NCBI RefSeq assembly: GCF_009601765.2
Contig: NZ_CP045699.1
Span: 1 to 64,000, forward strand
Direction: 5' to 3'
Source: Vibrio algicola
GTDB lineage: Bacteria; Pseudomonadota; Gammaproteobacteria; Enterobacterales; Vibrionaceae
DNA: 64,000 nt
Positions within the stretch are counted from its first letter, which is position 1. Each line of letters starts with the position of its first letter. The notes under the pieces were generated by a model, which was given only the letters and a program-made list of their open reading frames with translations, did not search any database and was not told the DNA's origin. The position numbers were made by a program, and so were the translations under genes. Of this stretch, positions 1 to 11,671 are shown piece by piece.

Positions 1-13
1 TTGATAACGAAAA

Positions 14-207
14 GATCCAGATTGGGGATAACTTTTATGTTATTAACAGTTATTAACTCATCAATTGACAATTGATCACTAATTTTGGGATAAAAAAAGC
101 ATTACTGCCCAAAAACTGTGAATAAGTTGAGATCTTATTCACTGATCTCAGGATCTATTACTGGTGATCTTGTGAGTTGGGATGTAGAATTACCTTCCTT
201 TAAGATC
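14..207 (+). promoter_or_regulatory. dnaA control region: promoter, DnaA boxes, GATC cluster
   Basis: This is the non-coding leader of dnaA. A perfect -35 hexamer TTGACA (65-70) lies 18 bp before a 4/6 match to the -10 element, GATAAA (89-94). A DnaA box TTATTCACA is present on the minus strand (117-125), and a one-mismatch copy sits at 135-143. Seven GATC sites fall between 14 and 207, where fewer than one is expected by chance. This fits DnaA autoregulation and Dam/SeqA control. It could also be the edge of an origin that extends left of the window. Confidence 0.7.
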
Positions 208-230
208 ATTTCATTTCGTGTGAGGTTTCC

Positions 231-1640
231 GTGTCGTCTTCGCTATGGTTGCAGTGCTTGCAACAACTTCAAGAAGAGCTTCCCGCCACTGAGTTCAGTA
301 TGTGGGTTCGTCCACTTCAAGCAGAACTTAATGACAATACACTCACTCTATTTGCACCGAACCGTTTTGTGCTCGACTGGGTTCGTGATAAATACCTCAA
401 TAGCATTAATCGTTTGCTAAAAGAATTCTGTGGCTCTGATACGCCTAACTTGCATTTTGAAGTGGGCAGTAAGCCGACTCATGCTCCAGTGGCGCGTCCA
501 AAACGCACTGCCGCCGATGTGGCAGCTGAATCGTCAGGACCGGCACAAGTTCAGCAAAGCCGCCCATTAAATAAATCGTGGGATACCGGACAACGTGAAG
601 TCGTGATAGATGTTAATCACAGATCAAACGTTAACCCTAAGCATAAGTTTCATAACTTTGTTGAGGGTAAATCAAACCAACTCGGTTTAGCGGCTGCCAA
701 ACAGGTATCGGATAATCCTGGCGTATCTTATAACCCACTCTTTTTATATGGCGGAACAGGTTTGGGTAAAACTCACCTGTTGCACGCGGTGGGAAATGCG
801 ATTGTAGAAAGCAAACCCGATGCGCGCGTGGTGTACATGCACTCTGAGCGTTTTGTGCAAGATATGGTAAAAGCGCTACAAAATAATGCCATCGAAGAAT
901 TTAAACGTTACTACCGTAGCCTTGATGCCTTATTGATCGATGATATTCAATTTTTCGCCAATAAAGAGCGCTCGCAAGAAGAATTCTTCCATACCTTCAA
1001 CGCATTATTAGAAGGTAATCAACAGATTATCCTAACTTCCGATCGTTATCCAAAAGAGATCAACGGGGTAGAAGATCGCTTGAAATCTCGTTTTGGTTGG
1101 GGATTAACCGTTGCGATCGAACCGCCAGAGCTAGAAACTCGCGTGGCGATCTTAATGAAAAAAGCCGAAGATCATCAAATTACCTTAGCCGATGAAGTGG
1201 CATTCTTTATTGCCAAGCGTTTACGTTCGAATGTACGTGAATTGGAAGGCGCATTAAACCGCGTGATCGCCAATGCGAACTTTACCGGCCGTCCAATCAC
1301 CATCGATTTTGTGCGTGAAGCATTGCGAGATTTATTGGCGTTGCAAGAAAAGTTAGTCACCATCGACAATATTCAAAAAACGGTGGCGGAATACTACAAA
1401 ATTAAAATGGCTGACTTATTATCTAAGCGTCGTTCTCGTTCTGTCGCGCGTCCTCGTCAATTGGCGATGGCATTATCAAAAGAGTTAACCAACCACAGCT
1501 TGCCAGAAATTGGCGATGCCTTTGGTGGACGAGATCATACAACGGTATTGCATGCGTGCCGTAAAATTAAAGAACTGCGTGAAGAAAGCCACGATATAAA
1601 AGAAGATTACTCCAACTTAATCCGTACTTTATCGTCTTAA
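231..1640 (+). CDS. dnaA: Chromosomal replication initiator DnaA
   Basis: DnaA binds 9-mer boxes at the chromosomal origin, melts the adjacent AT-rich DNA and loads the DnaB helicase. The 469-residue protein has the expected order: an N-terminal helicase-interaction domain (about 1-85), a variable linker, an AAA+ core with Walker A GGTGLGKT (174-181) and Walker B LLIDD (about 234-238), and a C-terminal DNA-binding domain with the [10 protein letters not shown] signature. The start is GTG at 231, and the resulting N-terminus [10 protein letters not shown] is typical of Vibrio DnaA. It is the first gene of dnaA-dnaN-recF-gyrB, and the GATC/DnaA-box leader implies autoregulation. Confidence 0.98.
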   Translation: MSSSLWLQCLQQLQEELPATEFSMWVRPLQAELNDNTLTLFAPNRFVLDWVRDKYLNSINRLLKEFCGSDTPNLHFEVGSKPTHAPVARPKRTAADVAAESSGPAQVQQSRPLNKSWDTGQREVVIDVNHRSNVNPKHKFHNFVEGKSNQLGLAAAKQVSDNPGVSYNPLFLYGGTGLGKTHLLHAVGNAIVESKPDARVVYMHSERFVQDMVKALQNNAIEEFKRYYRSLDALLIDDIQFFANKERSQEEFFHTFNALLEGNQQIILTSDRYPKEINGVEDRLKSRFGWGLTVAIEPPELETRVAILMKKAEDHQITLADEVAFFIAKRLRSNVRELEGALNRVIANANFTGRPITIDFVREALRDLLALQEKLVTIDNIQKTVAEYYKIKMADLLSKRRSRSVARPRQLAMALSKELTNHSLPEIGDAFGGRDHTTVLHACRKIKELREESHDIKEDYSNLIRTLSS

Positions 1641-1682
1641 TTTTTCACCATTGTTTATCACATTTGCGAGTTAGAATAGATC

Positions 1683-2783
1683 ATGAAATTCACCATTGAA
1701 CGTAGCCAACTGATAAAACCACTACAACAAGTCTCTGGCGCTTTAGGCGGCCGTTCGACTTTACCTATTCTTGGTAACTTGTTGATTAAAGTTGAAAATG
1801 GCGAATTATCGATTACCGCCACCGATCTGGAAGTAGAACTAGTTTGCCGCTTGGCGTTAAGCGATCATTTTGAACCGGGTAGCACCACCGTTCCTTCACG
1901 TAAGTTTTTAGATATTTGTCGCGGCTTGCCCGATGATGCTCGTATCGACATTACTTATGAAAACGATCGCTTATTGCTTAAATCGGGTCGCAGCCGCTTT
2001 ACTTTAACCACGCTGCCTGCGACTGATTTCCCAAATATTGAAGATTGGCAAAGTGACGCGCAAGTAACGATTACTCAAAATGAATTACGTCGTTTAGTCG
2101 AAAAAACCCAATTCTCAATGGCCAACCAAGATGTACGTTATTACTTAAACGGCATGTTGTTTGAAATTGAAGGCACTACCTTACGTTCAATTGCCACCGA
2201 TGGTCACCGTATGGCGGTATCTGAAACCGCTCTCGTTGGTGAGTTTAGCCAACAGCAAGTGATCGTGCCGCGTAAAGGGGTACTGGAATTAATTAAGTTA
2301 CTTGATCGCCCAGATGAAAATGTCACGCTGCAAATTGGTAGCTCCAATATTCGCGCCAATGTAAATGAATTTACTTTTACTTCTAAGTTAGTCGATGGTC
2401 GCTTTCCTGATTATCGTCGCGTGATGCCGCAAACAACCACCAAAACCTTAGAAGCCGATTGTGATGTTTTGCGTCAGTCATTTTCACGTGCGGCTATTTT
2501 ATCGAATGAAAAATTCCGTGGTGTGCGAGTCAATCTAGCCGGCGCTGAAATGCGCATTACTGCCAATAATCCAGAGCAAGAAGAAGCGGAAGAAAACCTC
2601 GATGTGAATTATCAAGGCGAACCGCTAGAGATTGGCTTTAACGTAAGCTATGTATTGGATATTTTAAACACGCTTAAATGCCAAACGGTACGTATGTCAT
2701 TAAGTGATGCCAATGCCAGTGCTTTGATTGAAAACGTAGATGATACAACCGCTATGTACGTTGTGATGCCAATTCGACTTTAA
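1683..2783 (+). CDS. dnaN: DNA polymerase III sliding clamp (beta subunit)
   Basis: The beta clamp is a ring-shaped dimer that tethers DNA polymerase III and other replication and repair proteins to DNA. The 366 residues match the usual family length and three-domain fold. The protein begins MKFTIERSQL and ends MYVVMPIRL, both characteristic of the clamp, whose C-terminal tail forms part of the protein-binding pocket. It lies 42 bp after dnaA and 35 bp before recF, with no terminator in either gap, so co-transcription is likely. Confidence 0.98.
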   Translation: MKFTIERSQLIKPLQQVSGALGGRSTLPILGNLLIKVENGELSITATDLEVELVCRLALSDHFEPGSTTVPSRKFLDICRGLPDDARIDITYENDRLLLKSGRSRFTLTTLPATDFPNIEDWQSDAQVTITQNELRRLVEKTQFSMANQDVRYYLNGMLFEIEGTTLRSIATDGHRMAVSETALVGEFSQQQVIVPRKGVLELIKLLDRPDENVTLQIGSSNIRANVNEFTFTSKLVDGRFPDYRRVMPQTTTKTLEADCDVLRQSFSRAAILSNEKFRGVRVNLAGAEMRITANNPEQEEAEENLDVNYQGEPLEIGFNVSYVLDILNTLKCQTVRMSLSDANASALIENVDDTTAMYVVMPIRL

Positions 2784-2818
2784 TGATGCGAATTTTTAGT
2801 AAAATCAGTGGTTAATCT

Positions 2819-3898
2819 ATGCCTTTAGTGCGTTTAGCCATTCAACAGTTTCGCAATATTAAAGCCTGTGATCTCGAACTATCATCAGGCTTTAATTTTC
2901 TTATCGGCCCCAATGGTAGTGGTAAGACCAGCGTGCTTGAAGCCATTTACCTATTAGGTCATGGCCGTTCATTTCGCACCAATTTAACCGGTCGTGTGAT
3001 CCAACATGAGAATAGTGAACTGTTTGTGCATGGTCGCTTTATCAATAACGATGACTATGAATTGCCAATTGGGATCAACAAACAGCGCGATGGCAGCAGC
3101 GAAGTCAAAATTGGCGGTCAAGGTGGACAAAAAATTGCCCAACTTGCTCAAACACTACCGCTGCAGTTAATTCATACCGAAGGATTTGAACTGTTAACCG
3201 AAGGGCCTAAGTTTCGTCGTGCCTTTATAGATTGGGGTGTATTTCATACTCAACCTCATTTCTATCAAGCATGGGCTCGTTTCAAGCGTTTAATGAAGCA
3301 ACGCAATGCTCTATTAAAGACTGCGCGCAGCTATCAAGAGCTCAGTTATTGGGATCAAGAGTTGGCACAGTTAGGCGAAACAATAAGTCAATGGCGCGCC
3401 GATTACATTGCACAGCTTAAGCCGATTGCCGAACAAATTTGCGCGGTATTTTTACCTGAATTTGAAGTGAAAATTCAGTACTATAGGGGATGGGATAAAG
3501 ACACCCCATTCGCAGATAGTTTACAAACTAATTTTGAGCGTGATCAGCAGCTCGGTTACACCTTTAGTAGCCCCAATAAAGCTGATCTAAAACTAAAGAT
3601 TGCCGCTACACCGGTAGAAGACATTTTGTCACGCGGACAGTTAAAATTAATGGTGTGTGCGCTGAGATTAGCGCAAGGCCAACATTTAAGCCAAGCGACC
3701 GACAAACAGTGTATTTATTTAATTGATGACTTTGCATCAGAACTAGATAGTCAACGTCGCACACGTCTGGCACAGTATTTAAAGCAGACGCAGGCACAGG
3801 TTTTTATAAGCTCTATTACTGCAAGTCACATTGTTGAAATGCAAAGTGAAAATAGCAGGATGTTTCATGTGGAACATGGCAAAATAGAGCAAGGATAA
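2819..3898 (+). CDS. recF: DNA replication and repair protein RecF
   Basis: RecF is an SMC-like ATPase that works with RecO and RecR to load RecA at single-strand gaps. The 359-residue protein has Walker A GPNGSGKT at residues 30-37. Near the C-terminus it carries the ABC-type signature LSRGQLKL and Walker B-like [11 protein letters not shown]. It starts at ATG 2819 and ends 18 bp before gyrB, so it is an internal gene of the dnaA cluster. Confidence 0.97.
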   Translation: MPLVRLAIQQFRNIKACDLELSSGFNFLIGPNGSGKTSVLEAIYLLGHGRSFRTNLTGRVIQHENSELFVHGRFINNDDYELPIGINKQRDGSSEVKIGGQGGQKIAQLAQTLPLQLIHTEGFELLTEGPKFRRAFIDWGVFHTQPHFYQAWARFKRLMKQRNALLKTARSYQELSYWDQELAQLGETISQWRADYIAQLKPIAEQICAVFLPEFEVKIQYYRGWDKDTPFADSLQTNFERDQQLGYTFSSPNKADLKLKIAATPVEDILSRGQLKLMVCALRLAQGQHLSQATDKQCIYLIDDFASELDSQRRTRLAQYLKQTQAQVFISSITASHIVEMQSENSRMFHVEHGKIEQG

Positions 3899-6337
<2,439 letters not shown>

Positions 6338-6364
6338 AAAATACCTTTAGTTAAATAAACACTC

Positions 6365-6396
6365 AAAACCCTCGCCAGTGATGTCGAGGGTTTTTT
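6365..6396 (+). terminator. Rho-independent terminator after gyrB
   Basis: A 10-bp stem (AAAACCCTCG paired with CGAGGGTTTT) encloses a 10-nt loop and is followed by a T run, 28 bp after the gyrB stop codon. Confidence 0.9.
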
Positions 6397-6638
6397 AATG
6401 TCAGAAATAAATAAAGAAATAACAAGGTCGAGGATCGAGTTCACAAAAAAAGGTTTAATAAAAGAGAACTAAGGTTACGAAAAAAAATTTCTAATTGATG
6501 TGTTATATCAAAAGCTTAATAAAGGTTTTTCCCTATTGTTGTTTTGGTGTTATTGACAGGTGTCATAACCGCTTTGATCGGATTTCAAAGTAAACTCTTT
6601 ATGGATTCAAGGACGATATAGCCAAGGAAAAAAGCTAT
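6397..6638 (+). other. Intergenic leader of the dcuC-like gene
   Basis: This AT-rich non-coding stretch has a TTGACA at 6553-6558 with no convincing -10 at normal spacing. An imperfect palindrome TTTGATCGGATTTCAAA lies at 6573-6589. No gene or RNA is recognised. Confidence 0.4.
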
Positions 6639-8030
6639 ATGTTATCTATTATAATTGCGTTAATTGTGACGGTTTGTGTCGCAACCTGTGTTCTCAAAGG
6701 ATACAAAGCACAAGCGGTTCTTATTGCTGGTGGTGTCGTGTTAATGATCGCTGCCATTTTAATTCACGGTACAGTGCCACTTCCTGCCGAACAATCTACC
6801 GGTTCAGAATGGCTCGATATATTCCAATTTATTACTAATACTTTTTCGAGTCAAAGTGCCGGTTTGGGACTAAAAATCATGGCAATCGCAGGTTTTGCGA
6901 TTTATATGCATGAAATTGGTGCTTCAGAATCTCTCGTTACTTTCTTAACTCGTCCATTAGCCAAAATTAAACACATGCCGTATTTATTTATGGCGATGTG
7001 CTTCATTATCGGTGAGTTCCTCTCTATCTTTATTACCAGTGCTTCAGGCCTTGGGGTATTGTTGATGGTGACACTTTACCCATTAATGCGCAGTGTTGGT
7101 TTAAGCCGTTTATCCGCTTGTGCGCCGATCGCCACTGCCGTAGCGGTTGAAATGGGGCCAGGTCAAGGTAACGTTAACTTTGCTGCTGATATTATTGGTA
7201 TCAACGTGGTTGATTATGTGGTGCATTATCAGATCTTAGTGGCATTTGCTGCGCTAACCGTGATCGCGGTTTTACACATGGTTGTGCAAAAAACTATGGA
7301 TGTAAAAGATGGTCATATTGCCAGTGAGCACATGCACCTTGCAGAAGCCGAAGCTGAAACGCTTCATCTTGAAGAAGATAAAAAACCAAAAGCGCCGGCT
7401 ATCTACGCGATTCTTCCGGTTATCCCGCTAGTATTGATTTTCACTTTCAGTAAATTGGTGATCAGCTCTATTACTATGGATGTGACCACTGCGATGTTTG
7501 TGTCGCTCTTTATCACGTTGATTTTTGAATTTATTCGTCGTGGTAATGCCAAAGCGGTCGTGGATTCTATTCAATATTTCTTTGATGGAATGGGGCGTCA
7601 ATTTGCCAACGTGGTGACTTTTATCGTTGCCGGTCAAACCTTTGCCGAAGGGTTAAAATCGATTGGTGCTATTAATACCATTGTGAACGCAGCTGAGCAT
7701 GCCGGTTTTAGCCCAGTATTAATGACGATTGTGATGGTGTTAATCATTATGGTATCGGCTATTTTAATGGGGTCTGGCAACGCTGCTTTCTTCTCATTTG
7801 CTAACCTTGTACCTGAGATTGCCGGTAAAATGGGGATCGCCCCTGTGATGATGCTACTTCCAATGCAGTTTGTTGCTGGTATGAGTCGCAATATTTCACC
7901 CATTGCGCCGAATATGGTGGCGATTGCTGGGGTAGCGGATGTCTCTCCATTCGATTTAGCTAAACGCACTGCCATCCCGATGTTGGGGGGTATTGTTATT
8001 TCTGTTCTGGTCAGCATTATGAGTTTCTAA
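6639..8030 (+). CDS. DcuC-family C4-dicarboxylate transporter
   Basis: This 463-residue polytopic inner-membrane protein has about twelve hydrophobic segments, broken by a charged cytoplasmic loop near residues 215-250 that is rich in Glu, His and Lys. The sequence resembles the DcuC / YfcC-like C4-dicarboxylate uptake family (motifs such as ITSASGLGVLLMVTLYPLM and VEMGPGQGNVNFAADIIG). Known DcuC members exchange or export succinate, fumarate or aspartate. It lies about 100 bp upstream of the aspartyl dipeptidase pepE on the same strand, so the pair may link uptake or efflux of dicarboxylates with release of aspartate from peptides. The exact substrate is not shown by the sequence. Confidence 0.85.
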   Translation: MLSIIIALIVTVCVATCVLKGYKAQAVLIAGGVVLMIAAILIHGTVPLPAEQSTGSEWLDIFQFITNTFSSQSAGLGLKIMAIAGFAIYMHEIGASESLVTFLTRPLAKIKHMPYLFMAMCFIIGEFLSIFITSASGLGVLLMVTLYPLMRSVGLSRLSACAPIATAVAVEMGPGQGNVNFAADIIGINVVDYVVHYQILVAFAALTVIAVLHMVVQKTMDVKDGHIASEHMHLAEAEAETLHLEEDKKPKAPAIYAILPVIPLVLIFTFSKLVISSITMDVTTAMFVSLFITLIFEFIRRGNAKAVVDSIQYFFDGMGRQFANVVTFIVAGQTFAEGLKSIGAINTIVNAAEHAGFSPVLMTIVMVLIIMVSAILMGSGNAAFFSFANLVPEIAGKMGIAPVMMLLPMQFVAGMSRNISPIAPNMVAIAGVADVSPFDLAKRTAIPMLGGIVISVLVSIMSF

Positions 8031-8132
8031 CCATTTGTTGATATTTTTTAAACCTAGAGAGATTGAAGTGGCTGCCTAGTGTGGCAACTTCAAGCTTGAA
8101 AGGGATTACATTATTTAGATTTAGGAGTCATT

Positions 8133-8864
8133 ATGGATGTCATGCTATTTAGCAATGGTAAATTACCTGGCAATACTCAACTACTTGAGTTTGGTCTGGA
8201 CTGGATTGAAGCTATGGTAAAACGCACAGGGGCAAAAAACTTTGTATTTATCCCTTACGCGATGATCCGTGGTGATTACCAAGAGCGCACCGAACAACTG
8301 CAAGCGGGTCTTGGTAAATTTGGCTGTAAAGTCACCAATATTGAAAGCGCCGATGATCAGGTCAAAGCTCTGCAAGAGGCCGATGGTATTTTGGTGAGCG
8401 GTGGCAACACTTGGGTATTAAATAAAATGCTGCATGATAAAGGTTTAGTGGGTCCACTTCGTCAAGCGGTACTACAACAAGATAAGCCTTACATTGGCTG
8501 GAGCGCTGGTACCAACATTGCCGCGCCAACCATGTGTACCACCAATGATATGCCAATCGTCAGCGCAGCGATTTTAACCTCATTAAACTTTGTACCATTC
8601 CAAATTAACCCGCACTACATTGAAGCAACAATGGAAGGGCACATGGGTGAAACTCGTGATGAGCGTATTGAAGAGTACTTATTAATGAACCCACATCAAG
8701 TGGTGGCGGGCATCCCTGAAGGGACGTTACTGCATATTCAAGATGGTAAGTTGTCTTACTCTGCGGCTAATGGTAAACCAATGAAGTTGTTTGCTAACAA
8801 GCAAGAGCCACAATATTTTGAAGCTGGATCTGATATTCAATTCTTAATGGAAAGAGGCTGCTAA
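8133..8864 (+). CDS. pepE: Peptidase E (alpha-aspartyl dipeptidase)
   Basis: PepE is a cytoplasmic serine peptidase of family S51 that hydrolyses dipeptides with N-terminal aspartate. The protein is 243 residues. The nucleophile sits in GWSAGTN (Ser124), and Asp139 and His161 (in NPHYIEA) complete the triad. All three are offset by four from E. coli Ser120, Asp135 and His157. It follows the DcuC-like carrier by about 100 bp with no terminator seen between them, and a terminator follows the gene. The released aspartate could feed the dicarboxylate pool handled by the carrier (inference). Confidence 0.95.
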   Translation: MDVMLFSNGKLPGNTQLLEFGLDWIEAMVKRTGAKNFVFIPYAMIRGDYQERTEQLQAGLGKFGCKVTNIESADDQVKALQEADGILVSGGNTWVLNKMLHDKGLVGPLRQAVLQQDKPYIGWSAGTNIAAPTMCTTNDMPIVSAAILTSLNFVPFQINPHYIEATMEGHMGETRDERIEEYLLMNPHQVVAGIPEGTLLHIQDGKLSYSAANGKPMKLFANKQEPQYFEAGSDIQFLMERGC

Positions 8865-8886
8865 ACCCTCTATTACTCTAATCCTG

Positions 8887-8920
8887 AAAAGTACTTTCTA
8901 TCTGAAAGTGCTTTTTTTTT
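8887..8920 (+). terminator. Rho-independent terminator after pepE
   Basis: The 12-bp stem AAAAGTACTTTC / GAAAGTGCTTTT contains one T-G wobble, a 5-nt loop and a long T run. It ends just before the predicted heat-shock promoter of the next gene. Confidence 0.9.
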
Positions 8921-8929
8921 GCTTTAAAG

Positions 8930-8958
8930 CTTGAAAGTGATCGTCCGTATCCTTATAT
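8930..8958 (+). promoter_or_regulatory. Candidate sigma-32 heat-shock promoter of the hsp20 gene
   Basis: CTTGAAA (8930-8936) matches the sigma-32 -35 consensus exactly. CCTTATAT (8951-8958) lies 14 bp downstream and matches the -10 consensus CCCCATnT except at its third and fourth positions. The spacing is within the known sigma-32 range. It precedes a small heat-shock gene by about 170 bp, and rpoH itself is in this window. Confidence 0.65.
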
Positions 8959-9098
8959 ATATTTATGAAGACGATGCCACTAGGGTCGTTTGAGATCGTT
9001 TATTGAGTTTCGCCGTTAGGGTTACCAATAAGCATTGTAAGTTAGAGAACACAGCAAGTTAAAAATAGCTGCTTTTTCATATTGAAATGCGAGCTACC

Positions 9099-9124
9099 AC
9101 TATTGCTTAATATAAAAGGATAGT
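9099..9124 (+). promoter_or_regulatory. ROSE-type RNA thermometer hairpin over the hsp20 Shine-Dalgarno
   Basis: The SD AAGGA (9116-9120) is 7 nt before the ATG at 9128. Upstream ACUAUUGCUU (9099-9108) can pair with AAGGAUAGU (9116-9124) across a 7-nt loop. The pairing leaves G9105 opposite G9119 and one extra U, which is the UYGCU / AGGA arrangement that defines ROSE elements of small heat-shock genes. Heat would melt the stem and free the SD. The fold was derived by hand. Confidence 0.7.
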
Positions 9125-9127
9125 CTT

Positions 9128-9562
9128 ATGCGTAATGTAGATTTTGCCCCCCTATACCGTAATGCCATTGGTTTTGATCGTTTATTTAACCTAATGGAAT
9201 CGAACAACACCAAGAATAGCTCCGGCGGTTACCCTCCATATAATATCGAGCAAAAAGACGAACATCATTATCGTATTACGATGGCGGTAGCGGGTTTTGC
9301 TGATGAGCAGCTTGATATCACTCAGCAAGAAAATATGTTAATCGTGCGTGGTGAACGTCAAGCCGATGAAAATAAAAACTACGTTTATCAAGGTATTGCA
9401 GAGCGTGATTTTGAGCGTAAATTCCAATTAGCGGATTATGTTAAAGTGATTGGCGCCACCATGGAAAATGGTTTATTACATGTCGATCTCGAACGTGAAA
9501 TCCCAGAAGCGATGCAGCCGCGTAAGATTGCGATAAATGGTCAAAAACTGATTGAAAGCTAA
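9128..9562 (+). CDS. ibpA: Small heat-shock protein (Hsp20/IbpA family)
   Basis: This ATP-independent holdase binds unfolding proteins in the cytoplasm and hands them to DnaK/ClpB. The 144-residue protein has a short N-terminal arm containing [11 protein letters not shown], an alpha-crystallin domain (about residues 35-128) and a C-terminal IxI anchor, IAI at 134-136, used for oligomer assembly. Only one hsp20 gene is visible here, unlike the ibpA-ibpB pair of E. coli. Control appears two-fold: a sigma-32-like promoter and a ROSE thermometer in the leader. A terminator directly follows, so it is monocistronic. Confidence 0.93.
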   Translation: MRNVDFAPLYRNAIGFDRLFNLMESNNTKNSSGGYPPYNIEQKDEHHYRITMAVAGFADEQLDITQQENMLIVRGERQADENKNYVYQGIAERDFERKFQLADYVKVIGATMENGLLHVDLEREIPEAMQPRKIAINGQKLIES

Positions 9563-9587
9563 TATTTATCCTATTTTAAGCGGGAAT

Positions 9588-9615
9588 AAAGGGTGCGCAG
9601 ATTGCACCCTTTTTT
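9588..9615 (+). terminator. Rho-independent terminator after ibpA
   Basis: The 9-bp stem AAAGGGTGC / GCACCCTTT encloses a 7-nt loop and is followed by T residues. Confidence 0.9.
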
Positions 9616-9715
9616 ATGCTTGAAACAAAACTATTTAGCGGTGTTTTTTTTATAAATGATTGATATCACATATTTTGTGACCAATTGTTAACAAGTGGTG
9701 TTTAGAATGTTGAGA

Positions 9716-9729
9716 TTGATTTAGATCAA
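9716..9729 (+). promoter_or_regulatory. Consensus FNR box upstream of catalase
   Basis: TTGAT-TTAG-ATCAA is an exact match to the FNR consensus TTGATnnnnATCAA. Its centre (9722.5) lies about 41 bp before a plausible start point set by the weak -10 TAATCT (9751-9756), the geometry of a class II activated promoter. It is 84 bp upstream of the catalase ATG. Confidence 0.65.
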
Positions 9730-9813
9730 TAAATATCAGCCAGTCTGGTCTAATCTGTAGATATCGAGTTAGGAATACTCATGATTAATTAGATCAGAAA
9801 AAAGGATGCATAT

Positions 9814-11268
9814 ATGTCTAAAAAATTAACCACTGCGGCTGGGTGTCCAGTGGCGCATAACCAAAATGTCCAGACTGCCGGAAAGCGCGGCCCTCAATTA
9901 CTGCAAGATGTATGGTTTCTCGAAAAACTGGCCCATTTTGATCGCGAAGTGATCCCTGAGCGTCGTATGCACGCTAAAGGTTCTGGTGCTTACGGGACTT
10001 TCACCGTTACCCACGATATTAGCCAATATACCAAAGCCAAAATTTTCTCTGAGATTGGTAAAAAAACCGATCTGTTTGCTCGCTTTACTACCGTTGCTGG
10101 TGAGCGTGGCGCAGCCGATGCCGAGCGTGATATTCGTGGTTTTGCTTTAAAATTTTATACCGAAGAAGGTAACTGGGATTTAGTCGGCAACAATACGCCG
10201 GTTTTCTTCTTGCGTGATCCACTTAAATTCCCCGACTTAAACCACGCGGTAAAACGCGATCCGCGTACCAATCTACGTAGCGCCGATAATAACTGGGACT
10301 TCTGGACATCATTACCCGAAGCATTGCACCAAGTGACAATTGTGATGAGTGATCGTGGTATTCCTGCCACTTACCGTCACATGCATGGTTTTGGTAGCCA
10401 TACCTTTAGTTTTATCAATGCTGACAATGAGCGTTTCTGGGTTAAATTCCACATGAAATCTCAACAAGGGATCAAAAACTTAAGCGAAGTAGAAGCGGCG
10501 AAACTGATCGGTGAAGACCGTGAAAGCCACCAGCGCGATTTGCTTGATAGCATTGATAATGGCGATTATCCAAAATGGAAATTCCAAGTTCAGATCATGC
10601 CAGAAGCTGATGCTGAAAAAGTGTCTTATCACCCGTTTGATTTAACCAAAATTTGGCCACATAAAGATTATCCATTGATCGATGTGGGGGAGTTTGAGCT
10701 TAACCGTAACCCTGAGAACTTCTTTGCTGAAGTCGAGCAATCTGCATTTAACCCCGCGAGTGTGGTTCCGGGGATCAGCTTCTCGCCCGATCGCATGCTG
10801 CAAGGGCGCTTGTTCTCTTATGGCGATGCACAGCGTTACCGTTTGGGGGTGAATCATCATTCAATCCCAGTCAATGCACCACGTTGCCCTGTACACAGTT
10901 ATCATCGTGATGGCGCAATGCGGGTCGATAACAACCATGGCGGCACTATTGGTTATGAACCAAACTCCCAAGGTGAGTGGGCAGAGCAACCCGATTTCTC
11001 CGAGCCGCCATTAAGACTCGATAGCGCCGTCGCTCATTGGGATTTCCGCGAAGATGATGATGATTACTACTCACAACCACGTGCATTATTCCAATTAATG
11101 ACCTCAGAGAAGCAACAGATCTTGTTTGAAAACACCGCTGGTAATATTGGTGGTGCCGCCAAGCATATCCAACTACGTCATTTAAGCAATTGTTACAAAG
11201 CAGACCCTGCTTATGCGGTCGGTATTGCTAAGTTACTAGGCATTGAAGAGAGTGAATACGCGAGTTAA
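9814..11268 (+). CDS. katA: Monofunctional heme catalase (clade III, KatA-like)
   Basis: The enzyme dismutates hydrogen peroxide to water and oxygen in the cytoplasm or periplasm. The protein is 484 residues, the size of small-subunit catalases. Visible active-site elements are distal His53 in [14 protein letters not shown], the [12 protein letters not shown] segment with the catalytic Asn (126/127), and the proximal heme tyrosine in [14 protein letters not shown]. No signal peptide is seen. It stands alone between two terminators. The perfect FNR box suggests oxygen-linked control in addition to any OxyR input, which I could not recognise by eye. Confidence 0.97.
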   Translation: MSKKLTTAAGCPVAHNQNVQTAGKRGPQLLQDVWFLEKLAHFDREVIPERRMHAKGSGAYGTFTVTHDISQYTKAKIFSEIGKKTDLFARFTTVAGERGAADAERDIRGFALKFYTEEGNWDLVGNNTPVFFLRDPLKFPDLNHAVKRDPRTNLRSADNNWDFWTSLPEALHQVTIVMSDRGIPATYRHMHGFGSHTFSFINADNERFWVKFHMKSQQGIKNLSEVEAAKLIGEDRESHQRDLLDSIDNGDYPKWKFQVQIMPEADAEKVSYHPFDLTKIWPHKDYPLIDVGEFELNRNPENFFAEVEQSAFNPASVVPGISFSPDRMLQGRLFSYGDAQRYRLGVNHHSIPVNAPRCPVHSYHRDGAMRVDNNHGGTIGYEPNSQGEWAEQPDFSEPPLRLDSAVAHWDFREDDDDYYSQPRALFQLMTSEKQQILFENTAGNIGGAAKHIQLRHLSNCYKADPAYAVGIAKLLGIEESEYAS

Positions 11269-11290
11269 TCGCAGATTTTTGTGGTAAATA

Positions 11291-11327
11291 AAATAATGCC
11301 GAAGTGAGAGCTTCGGCATTATTTTTT
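11291..11327 (+). terminator. Rho-independent terminator after katA
   Basis: A 14-bp stem (AAATAATGCCGAAG / CTTCGGCATTATTT) with a 6-nt loop runs into a T tract. Confidence 0.93.
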
Positions 11328-11448
11328 CAGATCTAACAATTATTAGAAACTTGTCATCTTAGATAATGAGTACGAACGTATTTTAGGATCTCAAATCGCG
11401 AGCTCTAGATTTATTTTTATTATTTATTTGCTGGTAAGTTCATCGTAC

Positions 11449-11645
11449 AGCCTTCGGCGACCAACCTTTTTTCAACAGCCAAAAAAGGTGGCAAAAAGGC
11501 CGCTGCTAGAAATTTTGTCATCTTGGTTACAACACTCGATTTCGATACCGGCTTCAATTGCACATCCATGTGCGCAAGAAGCCTCACCAATCATCCATGA
11601 TTGGCGTATCCAATAGAGTATTTTCACCAAGCAAATTTTAGGCAG
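11449..11645 (+). repeat. Dispersed intergenic repeat family B, copy 1
   Basis: The first 57 nt are identical to 24625-24681 and homology continues for about 197 bp. It contains three local hairpins: ACCTTTTTT / AAAAAAGGT near the left end, GCACAT / ATGTGC (11560-11573) and CCAATCAT / ATGATTGG (11587-11604). No credible coding frame is present. It lies between the katA terminator and the 3' end of the minus-strand lipoprotein gene. Confidence 0.85.
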
Positions 11646-11671
11646 AGTTATCCCCTTGGTACTTTTAGGAA

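Noticed and set aside
118-420. 100-codon frame overlapping the start of dnaA
   Set aside because: It lies in another frame across the dnaA leader and coding region, and the DnaA frame is certain.
6573-6589. FNR or CRP site upstream of the dcuC-like gene
   Set aside because: The dyad TTTGA-N7-TCAAA has the wrong spacing for both FNR (TTGAT-N4-ATCAA) and CRP (TGTGA-N6-TCACA).
11428-11616. Open frames on both strands across repeat family B
   Set aside because: The sequence is a dispersed structured repeat; equivalent frames are not preserved in the second copy at 24.6 kb.
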